Positions 12,193 through 23,302 of a stretch of DNA of 64,000 nt are shown here, one piece after another. Location of the stretch: NCBI RefSeq assembly GCF_000264905.1, contig NW_006763152.1, forward strand, positions 186,001 through 250,000, in the 5' to 3' direction. Each line of letters begins with the position of its first letter. Positions within the stretch are counted from its first letter, which is position 1. Source of the DNA: Stereum hirsutum FP-91666 SS1. Lineage: Eukaryota > Basidiomycota > Agaricomycetes > Russulales > Stereaceae. The notes beneath the pieces were generated by a model. It did not search any database, was not told the DNA's origin, and saw only the letters and a list, made by a program, of their open reading frames with translations. The position numbers and the translations under genes are program-made.

Positions 12193-13404
12193 GTGGAAAA
12201 AAGAGAGGCCATAGAGGATCACTCCCGGCTCAACTCAAGAAAGGAGGGAGAACTGGACCTGCCGCCGGAACAGAGATGAGCAGGATGTGGCACCCGTCGG
12301 TGCCACACGCGGTGGCCAAGCGGCAGCCTATCGCAATATTGCTGGCTGCGACTCGGCATCCACAATCCAACCGTGCTGTGTGACTTCAGCACCAACAAGA
12401 ATCATTGCGTGCCACGAGCAGTGCATATCACGACTTCGTCAAGTGATGTGTGCCCCATGGGCCATGGTCTATGTCAATGCTTTTGAGTCTGCCTGTCACG
12501 ATCTGCTCGGATGTTCATGTACGATATTATCTTGCGAGAGCCCAACATGCTGTAGTCGCGGAATAGTTTGTAGGACATCACAAACCGACTCCGGTAGAGA
12601 TGCTTGACGTACGAGCATGATTGATAGGTATGGGTCTACTGTAAGTGGACCGGGTCGGCTATCGTCCCTCGCCGAGTTGAGGCCTGCAGAAAGTGCAACC
12701 CTGCAAGATAAAGCAAGCCACCACAGTCAGCAGTGAAAAGATGGAGCCCACAGCGCATCGTCGACGTCCGCCAAGCATAATTAGCAGTTCAGAACCAGCA
12801 GATCACAGCAAGGGACAGTCCTCTCCTAGTCGTGGAACAGAGATGTGCCGACAGCGGCTTCAAGATCCTGAAGCGGAAGCACTATCAGCTGCGTTTCTCT
12901 TTTAGCGCGGCGCCGTTTCCTCTGTACGAGTCAGAATGAAAGTTATTAAGAATCTGAAGAGTTCCAAAAGATTTTCTTGACCATTGTAAGAGACTTTGGG
13001 TTGACTTTGGGAAAGCAAGAACGAAGAAGACTTGATCCCCGGCTGCCAGTGACGTCACACCTGACTGCGGTCACTGTGACTGACGCGTTAGGTCACGCGT
13101 TTGTCCCAACTGTAGTTACGAAGAACTTTTGTTTCTTGTTCCTTTCACGGCATCGTACGCCACCATTTGCGGTCAAGAGCAAGTCTTGGGCGCTGGGACC
13201 ACACAGGTACAGTCCAATAATAGACTCTGAAGTAAAGTAATCGACGTTTTGACCAATGATCAGCATTAAGTACTTACCTTCCTGCGACAGATACAGAAAC
13301 TCCGTCACTGTCTCTGAGTCGTATCCTACTCGACGAGCACCACAAAGTCGATTTCCTCCGCGCAGAAATCCAAATCTAGCAACGGCTTCTTTCGCACATT
13401 CGTC
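12193..13404. other. divergent intergenic region
   Basis: This is the upstream region shared by the MFS gene (-) and the first F-box gene (+). Open frames are short and lack splice-supported continuity. I see no gene. Confidence 0.5.
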
Positions 13405-14940
13405 ATGCGCGCTGCTGAAGGGATCCAGTGTCGCATCAACCGCCTTCCTGCGGAGATCCTATCTAAAATCTTCCTACACGCCTGCGATACATCGACGCTT
13501 TCTCAACAGCCAAAATTCTACGTGCAAGTCATACCGCTCTATGTTCAACCTATAGACATATCCCATGTCTGCCAGTACTGGCGCAATGTCGCACTCGCCA
13601 ACGGTCGTCTTTGGACGTTCATGGTCGTCTCAGATATGCACCGATACCATCTCGACCGTCTCGATGCGTTCATGCACCGCTCAAAGCAGTCACCTCTGCA
13701 CATCTTTATCTTGTGGACTCCCTCGTGGAATCGACCAGATTCGGACGATATGGACTGGAAAGTTTTCTTTCAGATGGGCGACCATCTGGTGGGAAAGACT
13801 CTCAAAAAGCTCGTTACCTCTAGTGATCGATGGAAGTCGTTTGAGATTGCAGTGGAGACACCGTGGTTGATGTCTAGAATCCTCGGAGAAGTCAATGAAG
13901 TGACTTCACCTCTGCTGACGGACGTATCCCTCCACACTACATTATATAATGGAGAAGACGTTGACGAGTGGGATCCCAGTCTGGCCAACCATAATGGGGT
14001 TGCCTGCTGCTTTCCTTTTCCCCTATGCGACCTACGTACCATATACTTCGAGGGGACAGCGCCAGATTGGACCCGAGATTCGCCTTACCGGAATCTTCAG
14101 TCGCTCAGACTCGACAATTTTAACGAGGAAAACGCCCCTTCCGTTCCAGCTTTTCGTCGATTCCTGACGGCTTCTCCCGCACTTGAGGTTGTCGTTTTGC
14201 GAGACTTTCGCTTCAATTTTCACGTTCATAACTATATCCTCGATTACGACGGTCCTGTTGTGGAGTTGCCGCTATTACGCCATTTATCCATCAGCGGGCT
14301 CCGGCCGCAAGATGATCAAGCGCTCTTTGCTCACCTGCGTATCCCCAACGTAGAAATCATGGATCTGGGCTGCGATAGATTCGATGGGATTTTGTGGGAC
14401 TTCACCGTCTCCGGGCTCTCGACCACTTATCCTGATGGGTCATCAACGCTCGACTCCGTCCAAGCACTCCGAATAGGCCGAATACAGCGCCGGTCTACGC
14501 TCCTTCCGTACTTTTTCAGTCGCTTGATCAACCTCCGTGTCCTCGTCGTTGAATGTATTCCTAGAGGGTCTAGTGAGGAGCTTCTCCTCCCTCTTCAGCA
14601 GTACTCGGAGGCCTTGGCGACCTCAGCCTTCGAAGACCATGAGTCGAATGTAGCTCATCTCCCATTTTTCACGACACTCGTCTGCCCCGGTATCGCCGCA
14701 GAAGAACTCATGGGCTTTATTACCGCCAGAAAAAGAGCCGGCATCCCACTTCGACACGTATTTGTCACAAACGATACGGCATTTTCGGATAGCGACAAGG
14801 CACGGATTTCGAAGGAGGTTGAATTGTTTGGAGAGCTCTCGTCTTCGGAGGGAGGCCATGCCGATATCTCGCTGGAAGACTTGCTCGATGCGCATCGTAG
14901 AGCGGAAGGGAACGGTGGACGGTTTTGTATATCGTGCTGA
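13405..14940 (+). CDS. F-box protein, diverged member of the local family
   Basis: A single open frame gives 511 residues. The N terminus carries an agaricomycete F-box: INRLPAEILSKIFLHACD, then a loop, then ISHVCQYWRNVALANGRLWT, followed by a region near residue 90-105 (HRSKQSPLHIFI) typical of this family. The rest is leucine-rich with beta/alpha periodicity. F-box proteins usually link targets to Skp1 in an SCF ubiquitin ligase; here that is inferred from family. It shares LDSVQALRIG, a TTLVCPG motif and an acidic C-terminal ELSSSEGG block with the three F-box genes at 20713, 28090 and 30430, but is clearly more distant from them, so it probably reflects the older copy. No intron is seen. 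Confidence 0.9.
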   Translation: MRAAEGIQCRINRLPAEILSKIFLHACDTSTLSQQPKFYVQVIPLYVQPIDISHVCQYWRNVALANGRLWTFMVVSDMHRYHLDRLDAFMHRSKQSPLHIFILWTPSWNRPDSDDMDWKVFFQMGDHLVGKTLKKLVTSSDRWKSFEIAVETPWLMSRILGEVNEVTSPLLTDVSLHTTLYNGEDVDEWDPSLANHNGVACCFPFPLCDLRTIYFEGTAPDWTRDSPYRNLQSLRLDNFNEENAPSVPAFRRFLTASPALEVVVLRDFRFNFHVHNYILDYDGPVVELPLLRHLSISGLRPQDDQALFAHLRIPNVEIMDLGCDRFDGILWDFTVSGLSTTYPDGSSTLDSVQALRIGRIQRRSTLLPYFFSRLINLRVLVVECIPRGSSEELLLPLQQYSEALATSAFEDHESNVAHLPFFTTLVCPGIAAEELMGFITARKRAGIPLRHVFVTNDTAFSDSDKARISKEVELFGELSSSEGGHADISLEDLLDAHRRAEGNGGRFCISC

Positions 14941-15941
14941 GCTTGGGCTGAAGGTTATCAGACAGATTCTTTGGTGTGTCACGGTCTTCCCTCATGTCTT
15001 TTAAACCTCGTCTCATCGTTCTTTTGCAGAGAATGGCATGGAAAGTATGGACAAACAGCTCTTCAAACTTGTGTGGCAATATAGGATGGAAGATATAGAT
15101 TCCCACTCGACTTCTGGTCCCATAGTGTCCAGGTTTCATTTACCTGTTTCGCCAATATATATCTTGACCTTCTTTGAATAGTCCCTTCAAGGTCACTCGT
15201 TTCTCTACCAGCAGCGTTGTCGACGGAGCGTTTTCAGTTCTTCTAGAGCCCAGTTCAGTCTTCTTCCCTCTGCCCACTCATACAAAACGCGGGGCACGCA
15301 TGATGCTCACTTCTTTTCGACCGACGACCAATACGCACCTCGACTGCCTCATTTTCACTCCCGTCTCTACGAACAAGTGGTAATCTATCCAATACGCATT
15401 GCACCGCAGCCCGTTCTACCGTCTGCCCCTTTGTATGGAGTCTCTTCGTCGCGTTCGCCGGCGGAGATCGAGCGAACCCATAGTTGTAGAAGACGGTGCA
15501 GCCAGATAGGTGAACGAGCAGGGGGCGTTGAATGGAACACGACAAGACCTTTGCCATCGTCCATGGCGACGAGCTCAAGTACCGCGTCGCCAAGACGCTA
15601 GATGACCTCGTAAAGAGGGCGAGGATTCACAGTGCGTCATTGAATACCTGAGTTGTTTCGCTTTGTCCACATTATCGATCGTTGCGTACAGTGTCGTAGA
15701 ATCGATGCTCCAAGCGCACACCGTGATTATGGGGACAAATATGTCATTAACGAAGGCACTGGCAGCGTATTACGCTACGATAAGTATTCGGGAGATATTC
15801 GGACGGGGATGACTTGGCAACGATTCTGTACGATACGTTCGCGCTTTCATCAGTATTGAACGGTCGCACATAAGATAGCAGAAACGAGGCCTTACCAAGA
15901 CAAGGGTACGACAATGAGTCGAGCATCGTTCCTCTATGTGT
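14941..15941. other. intergenic, one unresolved coding-like patch
   Basis: Between 15531 and about 15640 the + strand opens with MEHDKTFAIVHGDELKYRVA followed by a consensus donor (GTGCGT at 15632). I could not find a matching next exon in phase; the open frame at 15653-15859 may be related. No function is assigned. Confidence 0.35.
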
Positions 15942-16293
15942 CTACTGGCATTTCAAGCCGTCGGCCGCGGCCACGCAATCTGGGAACGCGAGGGAACGAC
16001 CAGGATTCAGTTTGTGCATCGCGAATGAGAAGATATACAGCAGTCAAAGACTTACGGCCCGAGAAGATCGCACCATGCTGGTCACACTGGTCCAAGGTGT
16101 ACTTGCACGGATGGCCAGGCGGGTAGTTGTTCTTGTCATTACACGCAGACACTATATTTGAAAACATCAGTATCTCCACGTAGGATGAAGGATTAGTTTG
16201 AAGCGTACGGGGGTCGCAGGCGATAGCGCTGACTGCAGGTGCCATGAAGAGGAGCGCGGAGGCAAGGGTGAAGAAGACAGTGGAGAACTGCAT
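15942..16293 (-). CDS. small cysteine-rich secreted protein
   Basis: Three exons on the minus strand, 16293-16209, 16151-16056 and 15979-15942, join in phase to 72 residues. The first 23 residues form a clear signal peptide with a hydrophobic core and an AVSA cleavage site. The mature part of about 49 residues has six cysteines in the order C-x5-C-x11-C-x6-C-x10-C-x8-C, enough for three disulphides. It should be secreted. Small secreted cysteine-rich proteins of basidiomycetes may act as effectors, inhibitors or surface proteins, but no specific family is recognised. A TATA box lies about 90 bases before the ATG. The gene stands alone between a gene desert and the first F-box gene. Confidence 0.85.
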
Positions 16294-16383
16294 TGTGCTG
16301 ACGGTAGTTGAGGTTATTGTTTGTGAAGTAGATGGAAAGAGTGTTGTATGAGGTTGATGAGTCGGTGAGGACGACCATGAAGG

Positions 16384-16393
16384 CTTTTTATAG
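16384..16393 (-). promoter_or_regulatory. TATA box of the small secreted protein gene
   Basis: CTATAAAAAG on the minus strand lies about 90 bases before the ATG at 16293. Confidence 0.65.
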
Positions 16394-17647
16394 GAGTCTA
16401 AGCCGCTTGCGTAACCAGTTTGATTACCGTAGAGTAAGTAGACGAGTCGCTCAGGTATCAACGAGTCGTTGTGTCACCCCGTGAAGGATGAACTTGTCTT
16501 CTGAACCTACCCTGTTCCTGGATGCTGTATGACACGCGAAACTAGTAGGGTGGACTCATTCAAAAATAAAACGTACTCATTGGATGACATATAAAAAAAA
16601 ACTTGCTTCTCGAAACCTGAACAGCCCCGGAAGCGTTTCCGTCATGATGGAAGCGACCTTCGTGTTGAGCGTCGTATGAGCTGGCAGAAGCAGAGACCGA
16701 GCTTTCTGGTACCATAATAACGATGGAACAGCTTCTCATTAACGCGCCGAGCACTGTAATAGAGAAGAAATTACCGTTAAATAACGATCGTACAAGCAGT
16801 AGAAGTCGATGAACAGCCTTCAAGAACAGCCAAGACGGACAGCCTAGCCGTGACGTGCAGTCATACGTACACGAAGTGCACGGTAGTAGTTGACACAAGT
16901 CCAGCTGCCTTTGCCAGTCAAAAGGTCATTCAACGAGGAGGGCGTATCTCCAGGAAGATACAAATTCAAGTCGCGCCAGCTTGAAAGTCATCTCGGGCTC
17001 CGAATCTCTCAGAGCTGAAAGAGAGGTTTCGTCAAATTTCCACACCATCGAAGTTCTCAGTGATGCTATCATACGGGTAACATTTGACTTCTCACCTCCC
17101 GTCTGTGAAGGTTATAACCCAGTGAGGTGAATACGTAGCACGGCGCGAGGAATAAAACGGTGGGCCTGAAATCTGCGCATTCAGTAGGGGGGCTTCAGTG
17201 ATCGTCGACGTAGAACTTGAAGACGGTGAGCCTCAAGGCTCTGATGGCTGTCTACGGCGCTCGTACACACACCACCAAAACGAACACGGGTTGAGAGTCT
17301 ACTCAATCGCCTCGGGATCTTACTAGCTCATCCGTCCATATCCTACTCCAACAGGTCATGTTGGGTCGCAACACGGAGTGCAGCTACTGAGCCTGGTCCC
17401 CGACGTACCATGGAGCTCGCCCAAAATTGAGAAAGCCTAACATCGATTCTGTGTCTCTTACCGCGAAAGCAGAACGAACGGCCGCTAGCTCCCACTTGCC
17501 AAGATAAACGCCTGCTTGAATTACAGGCGCGACTTCAACGTTGCCCCATATCATGTCAAGATACGACACCAAAATACAGACCATAAACAACGCAAGGTAT
17601 AAATAAGCCCGAGCGTCAGTCGGGAAAGCTTCGAGTCCGACGAAGCG
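16394..17647. other. intergenic, no gene seen
   Basis: Open frames here are short; the longest (minus, 16560-16898) has no splice support or recognised motif. I see nothing to annotate. Confidence 0.5.
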
Positions 17648-19939
17648 TTACCGCCCCGTGAGACGAATCTCGAGCCACCGTAGTGGAGGATATGTGACGG
17701 CCGCGAACGCAGCAGCGAGCTATACAACGTCACAAGAAACGAGGAAGAGATCAGTTGGTGTTTACTGTGTATTCGGAGATCGCGTTGGGATGACTGACCT
17801 CGAACCCAAGGTCGGCGCCTTGAGTCTCGCTTCCTGCGAGCCATGATATCGGTCCAGTATACCAGACCTGCCGAATGCGCAATGAGCAACGAGTTCGAAC
17901 GTTTGGAAGAGAAAAAGAGACAGGGCTCACCTCCGCCATCCCAACAACCGCCCCCGCAACCCCACAACACCCCGCCACAACGCCCGCCACCCCAACCGGC
18001 AACCTCGTGGGACTATCCCAATGATCCAAATCATACCCGAATCCCCACCCACTCCTCCTGAACAAGAAATGTTCCTCCGCGACGATGACGATGAAGAACG
18101 CCGTCCAATAGGATAGGATGGCCAGGAAATTGGATAGGATCTCGGAGAAGTGTTCGCGGCCTGCTACGCCGGCGACGGTGTAGCCTACGAAAATGAGGAT
18201 GGTCCAGAGGAAGCGGGGGACGAGTGCGAAGGGACGGCCGAGAGATTGGATGGAGAGGGCGGCGGAATAGGTGTTTGGGATGTTGTTGGCGCTGCGTCCA
18301 TGATAAAAGGGGATTAATTAGTAAAAGCGTCTGGTACCAGGTTTGGAGGGCTGGGATGAGAGGAATGGAGACGAACACAACGGAGAAGGCGAGTACGACG
18401 AGTAAGAATTTTCCTCCGCCTTTCCAGGGAGAAAGGACTTGAGCGAGGAGACCACCTGTGGCGTCGGCAGCGAAGGCATCAGTGTAAGCCGGGTCTGTAA
18501 TCGTCATGAGTGCGGCGCCCAAGATCTCAGCGAAGCAGATTGCTGTTCGGATCCAGATGAGAAGGGGTCAGTGCGAAACTCATACAGGGGTGAAGGCGCG
18601 CATGACTTACGGATCCAGAGGCCAAAGAAGGTCAGGATGAAAACACGGTACGAAGAGGTCTCCACGGGAAGGCGACAATTGTAGTCCGCTGCGACGGGTG
18701 CCCACTGAATGGATTGGAGAGTGAATATAAATGAGTTGTTGGACTTCAACTATGGTAAAAGAAGAACGTACACCAGAGAATGATCCAAAGACGATACCGC
18801 CGAAGCTGATGATGCCCGCAGAAAGATCGCGGCCAGTAGGTTCATCAGCCTTCGCAGCGTTGATGTCGAATCCGGCCTTCCCTCCCAGTCCCCACAAGAA
18901 GAGCATGACGATGAAAATAACCTGCAAAACAATTAATCGAGTCAATCTAACCGGTAAACTACAAAGGACCAAATGAGAGGAACTTACCATCCAGGCATAT
19001 CTTTCATAATAATGTACCATATGATATCCAATGAAACAAGGAATCAAACTGCACACCCCAACGATGATGATCCCTACCACAAGTGGCAAGGTTCCCGGAT
19101 TGATGCTCGCGAGTGTTTGGCCACCGAGAATAACGGCGGTAGTGGAGAACCCGAGTTGGGTAAGGATATTGAGGATGGAGTAAATCGTGCATCCGACGTA
19201 ACCGGAACTAAAACGAGTGATGATCATGGTACGCAAGCCGGTCTGGGGCCCTAAGGTGGCTATAAATGCTGTGGCGACAGCACCAAGAGCTCCGAAACAC
19301 ATGATAGTAGCGATTGCATGGCTGTAGGGTCAATGAAGGGTGGGTTGAGTTGATGCTTAAAAGACTGGAAAGGGGGTCTTACGGGAGAGTCAGGTCGTAG
19401 TATTCCTGGGCGAGCACACCAATTGGGATGGTGGTCAAAACCGTGTTTACGGACCTGGAGAATAATAAGGATATTGGAATCAGTAAGGATGCTCGTAACG
19501 CGAATCTGAGAAGAAATAATGGAACTAAATATCGCGTTGTCTAAGATGATCTTGGCGGTTGCAAACACTGCAGATCCCCCGCAATCAAGCCATCGCAAGT
19601 AACTCACGACTCACAAAGATACTCAAGTGCGAAGGATCGAACTCGTTCACATACTTTCTCAACTTCTAACAGAAAGGTAGGACGGCCCACTCACCACCAC
19701 ATCAACAGATTGTTCCACGCGTGCTTTCCTTCACGCTGGTCCTCCGGCACCCTCTCCACACCTCTCGCCTCCACACCACTAGCAAACACCTTCGACAAAA
19801 CTGGTCCCAAACGACCGAATCGGTTGATCAACGCAGAATCCGGATCCTTCTCTGCCAGGTGAACGGTGTGGAGCTCTGCCGGAGATGGAGACTCGTAGCC
19901 GCCCTTCTCCTTGTCCTCGATATCGTACTGCGATGCCAT
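17648..19939 (-). CDS. NCS1-family purine-cytosine permease (FCY2-like)
   Basis: Nine exons on the minus strand fit in phase: 19939-19695, 19454-19383, 19321-18988, 18921-18772, 18704-18611, 18542-18377, 18291-17931, 17867-17799 and 17719-17648, giving 520 residues, the usual FCY2 length. About 75 hydrophilic residues precede roughly 12 helices. Family hallmarks include the NTVLTTIPIGVLAQEYY block in helix 1, GPQTGLRTMIITRFSSGY, the NILTQLGF segment and VANNIPNTYSAALSIQ. It should import purines and cytosine with protons at the plasma membrane. The first intron (19455-19694) is about 240 bases, far longer than the others, so a missed small exon there is possible. It sits between F-box copies with no evident functional tie. 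Confidence 0.92.
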
Positions 19940-20096
19940 GACCGAAAATTCCTAGGAAAAACCCGTCAAGAATGCTGAGCGGAGGCCTTCCAGTCGAGAT
20001 GTCGTCGAGAGAGATGACGGTCAGGAGAAGATCCGGCGCGCGACTTTGAGGATTAAAAGTGAAGGGTGCATATGGCGCTGCACCGTTATCGGCTAT

Positions 20097-20110
20097 CTTT
20101 ATATTTAGCG
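20097..20110 (-). promoter_or_regulatory. TATA-like element upstream of the permease
   Basis: CGCTAAATATAAAG on the minus strand lies about 160 bases before the permease ATG at 19939. The distance is longer than for the other TATA boxes here, so this is tentative. Confidence 0.35.
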
Positions 20111-20712
20111 CGTCCTTGCGGGGGTCAAAACTGCGTGTTTGGGCGGTGGCGACGCTGTGCGTCATTCGAAAAGGACATATGTCCAGAAATTACCAGAGAC
20201 GAGCATTTCTATCGCGAGACCAAGGAAAGCATAAGACGCGATCTAAGGTTGGGAATAGAAGATGATGGCGTGAACCAGAGCGAACGCTTGGCGAACGCGA
20301 TGCACGTTCCACAACGGATGATTTCCTAATTAGTCGAGTGTTTTTGCCATGCCACACGGACGCCACACGAGGTTGTAAAAATTGGGTTGGTTTCTTCCCC
20401 TGGCACATGTTCTGCATTCATATAGATAGCACTCTTTTATGAATTACGTAGTAAGTGGGACACAAAAACAGAGCGAGAATCGTCGTTTAGTATGTACATG
20501 AGCATCGCGAAAGATAGAAACACTCATAACGGTGACGGCAAAAAAGGAAGAGCAGCGCTGCTCAGTATCCTGGATCCAGTCTTTATATCTGTGTATTTCT
20601 GTTAGATCTCGAAGGCTGACAGGCACGAAGAAATAAATGTAACTCACCTTCCCTTTCACGAGCATGAGTCCTCGGAGCTCGAGCTCGTCATAGCAAACCG
20701 AAAGGATCGCCG

Positions 20713-22182
20713 CTATTCCTCCACTCTAAGATACGCCTCCAGCAAGTCACCTAGCGAAGCATCGATTTGGCCTTCCTCCGACGACGGGAGCTCCTCCAAG
20801 ACCTCCACGGTCCTTGAAGTTGAACCAACAACGCTGCTCGAAAACCTCGTATCCTTCGTGACGAATACGCGTTGGATGGGGACTCTAGACGCCGTTCTCT
20901 CTACGACGAGGTAATTTAGCTGTCTGTAGGAAATTCCGGGACATACGAGCGTCGTGAGAAGAGGAAGGTGCGGTGTGGTCTGCACATGGACCAAAAACTC
21001 TTCCCATCCATCACTAGAGAAATCGACAACGAGGACTCGAAGGTTGGACAAGCGGTGGAAAAAGGACGGGAGAAGTGAAGAGTCGCAGAGCAAATGACCT
21101 ATTCGGAGCACCTGAACTGAGTCAAGTGCCGATGTCGATGAATCGGGATAGGAAGCGGAGAGTAGGGAGACGGCTGTATCCCACGGACCATCATGTCGTT
21201 CCTCGCAGTCGAGATCCATGACTTTGACGTTCGGAATGCGTAGCTGAGTAAACAATACTTCGCCATGTTGTGGGCGGAGACCGCTGATACAAAAGTAGCA
21301 CAACAGAGGCAACTCGACGAGAGGGGCGCTCTCAGTACCTCCACGCACGGTGTTAAATCGACAGGTCCGTAGGGCGAGGGCTTCGAGGAGGGGGAAGGCG
21401 GCCAGAAAACGCATGAATTCAGAGATGGGCATGGCGACATAGTCAAGCGTGAGTGATTGGAGATTCGTATAGTAAGGCGTACGGTCGGTGCAATAAGGTG
21501 TATGGTCGATCCAATTCGGCGACGTCAGGGAGAGATACAAGCTCCGCAGGTCGCATGCAAGAAAGGGAGGACATCCTGCCCATTGCTTACTATTGGCTAT
21601 TTTGGCCTTCCAAACGGACTGGACGTCCGAGCCTTGGTAGAATGTTGTGCAGAGAGTTACATCTCTCAATAGGGGAGCATGGACTGTAGAAAGTCTCCTT
21701 TGAATGCGGGACATCAACTGTGCAGTTTCGATGCTGAGATGGAATGACGTCCATCGATGGCTAGAGTGAATGATTTGTTCTAAAGTCGTGGCCACAAAAA
21801 CATCGCTCATCTGGGAGAAATGCTTCCAGTCGATGGCGTCACGATCTGGTCGATCATCCTCCGTGGGAGACCACGAGATGAAAATGTGTAGTGGTGACTC
21901 CTTCGAGCGCTTTACAAACGCGTCGAAACACTCCAGATCATGCTCGTGTCTGTCTGAGACGAATATGCACGTCCAAAGAGGGGCACAGGCGAGTGCGACA
22001 TCGCGCCAATGACGGCAGACGTGGGATAAGTCAATCGGTCGGCTGTATAGAGGGAGGGCCTCTTGGAAAGATCTCGGCCGTTCAGAAAGAGTGTGTGTGT
22101 CGCAGACGAGTAGGAATATCTTTGAGAGGATTTCCACAGGAATAAGACCGATAAGACAATGCGTCGGTGCGAGGGCGGACAT
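20713..22182 (-). CDS. F-box protein, duplicated family member
   Basis: A single open frame of 489 residues on the minus strand. The F-box spans about residues 10-75 (GLIPVEILSKIFLLVCD ... LSHVCRHWRDVALACAPLWT), followed by a KRSKESPLHIFISWSP segment and leucine-rich sequence. It should act as a substrate adaptor of an SCF ubiquitin ligase, by family inference. The C terminus has the conserved acidic block ELPSSEEGQIDASLGDLLEA. Near residue 230 it carries a short internal doubling (DHTPYC / DRTPYY) shared with the 28090 copy and missing from the 30430 copy. The coding region and both flanks belong to a duplicated 2 kb unit. No frameshift or stop is seen, so this copy looks functional. Confidence 0.92.
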   Translation of the reverse strand: MSALAPTHCLIGLIPVEILSKIFLLVCDTHTLSERPRSFQEALPLYSRPIDLSHVCRHWRDVALACAPLWTCIFVSDRHEHDLECFDAFVKRSKESPLHIFISWSPTEDDRPDRDAIDWKHFSQMSDVFVATTLEQIIHSSHRWTSFHLSIETAQLMSRIQRRLSTVHAPLLRDVTLCTTFYQGSDVQSVWKAKIANSKQWAGCPPFLACDLRSLYLSLTSPNWIDHTPYCTDRTPYYTNLQSLTLDYVAMPISEFMRFLAAFPLLEALALRTCRFNTVRGGTESAPLVELPLLCYFCISGLRPQHGEVLFTQLRIPNVKVMDLDCEERHDGPWDTAVSLLSASYPDSSTSALDSVQVLRIGHLLCDSSLLPSFFHRLSNLRVLVVDFSSDGWEEFLVHVQTTPHLPLLTTLVCPGISYRQLNYLVVERTASRVPIQRVFVTKDTRFSSSVVGSTSRTVEVLEELPSSEEGQIDASLGDLLEAYLRVEE

Positions 22183-22388
22183 GAAGAGGAAGCAGTTGCC
22201 GTTGGACTATCGCACGAGATACTTGGAATGTTGAGGGTCGAGGTATCACTGAGAGGGTGTTCGTCCTCCAAGAGGTGGAAGCTACACGATAACGTGAAGT
22301 AAGTGACTTGTCAGTCAACATTCCAACTTGAGCACTGCGAAATGAATGAGATTTTCATACATAGCACAGGCTTATACCCTGGGGTTTA

Positions 22389-22428
22389 AATGGCTCCCTT
22401 CAGAGTCTAAGATATTGGTATATATCAC
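22389..22428 (-). promoter_or_regulatory. promoter block conserved among F-box copies
   Basis: On the minus strand this reads GTGATATATACC then ATCTTAGACTCTGAAGGG. Nearly the same block lies at 30184-30223, and a more diverged one at 27840-27875, each about 200-250 bases before an F-box ATG. The ATATATA core may be the TATA box of the family. Confidence 0.6.
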
Positions 22429-22650
22429 ACGTAGAGGAGATCGGTACAACGCGGATGGAAGGCGGTGGAAGGCGGGAGAGGGACCTAAAACGGCGTGGGC
22501 AGTGATTGGGTGGTGGTGAAGTTGTTTGTCCTTGTTAGGATCCCAAGCCGACAGCCTCGTGCGTTCTTTCCGAATTCTCGCCGACTGCCTTTCTTGCAAC
22601 GCCCATGACCACGTCGTGACAAGCTCGACTATGGTCCAGACATGTCAGCT

Positions 22651-23302
22651 CTTCTCTCACTCTGTATCTCTTGGGAGTTTATTTAACCGTCTGCTCCTAA
22701 TGATCTCCAAGTCCTTCGGTGTCGAAGAATCGGTGCCTGCATGTATGCTGGCGAAATCATCTCAACCGCACTCCTCCGCTCGAACGGTCTTCATTGGAGT
22801 TCATGTCTCGTATGGCAACTGCTCTGTATTTGCTCCGGAAATGCTGTCTTTGAAGCCTAGTATCCCGATATCGACATTCACGGCCTCTGCTAACGTTCTC
22901 GTCATGACCGAGTGCTCTGCGATGTTTTTCCCGTCTTCGAACCAGGTTGTTACAGGTGCATGCTCATCTTTCCTATCCAAAGTGATTTCGGATTTTTTTC
23001 GGCAATTAATATATCACGGCTCGTCTTGTTCTAGCCGGCGCGACTGACGACTTGAAGTCTGTCCTCAACGTCTGACTAGTTTGTGAGAGGATAAAGCTCG
23101 GCAGCCGCTCCCATCCACTTCAAAGTGCCATGCTTGCTCTTTGCTTGGAGCATGCTGTACCATCTCTCGCGATGTATCCGAGCCTAGACTTGAGATATAA
23201 TTGGGACGAAAGTCATTGGGACATACCGACTTCTTCTGCTCAAAAGCTTCGTCGCGCAGCCATCGTTTACCCCAGCCCTCTCAGCCCTTGTTACTATCGG
23301 CC
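22651..23302. other. intergenic, no gene seen
   Basis: A + strand open frame of 173 codons (22526-23047) overlaps the F-box duplication flank and lacks recognised motifs; I treat it as chance. Nothing else is evident before the GH44 start. Confidence 0.4.

Larger units (their letters stand above)
20640..22650 (-). repeat. F-box duplication unit, copy A
   Basis: This segment, read on the minus strand, matches 27640-29650 and 29985-31960 in the upstream flank, the promoter block, the whole coding region and about 80 bases of 3' flank (the CTATGACGAGCTCGAGCTCC region). The shared flank starts near GGACCATAGTCGAGCTTGTC (minus strand near 22630). The unit is about 2 kb. Confidence 0.85.

Noticed and set aside
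15531..15859. Possible two-exon gene starting MEHDKTFAIV
   Set aside because: The first exon has a good donor, but no acceptor gives a stop-free, sensible continuation. Noted as unresolved and not called.
22526..23047. Plus-strand frame of 173 codons
   Set aside because: Its start lies in the duplicated F-box upstream flank and the remainder has no motif or conserved pattern.
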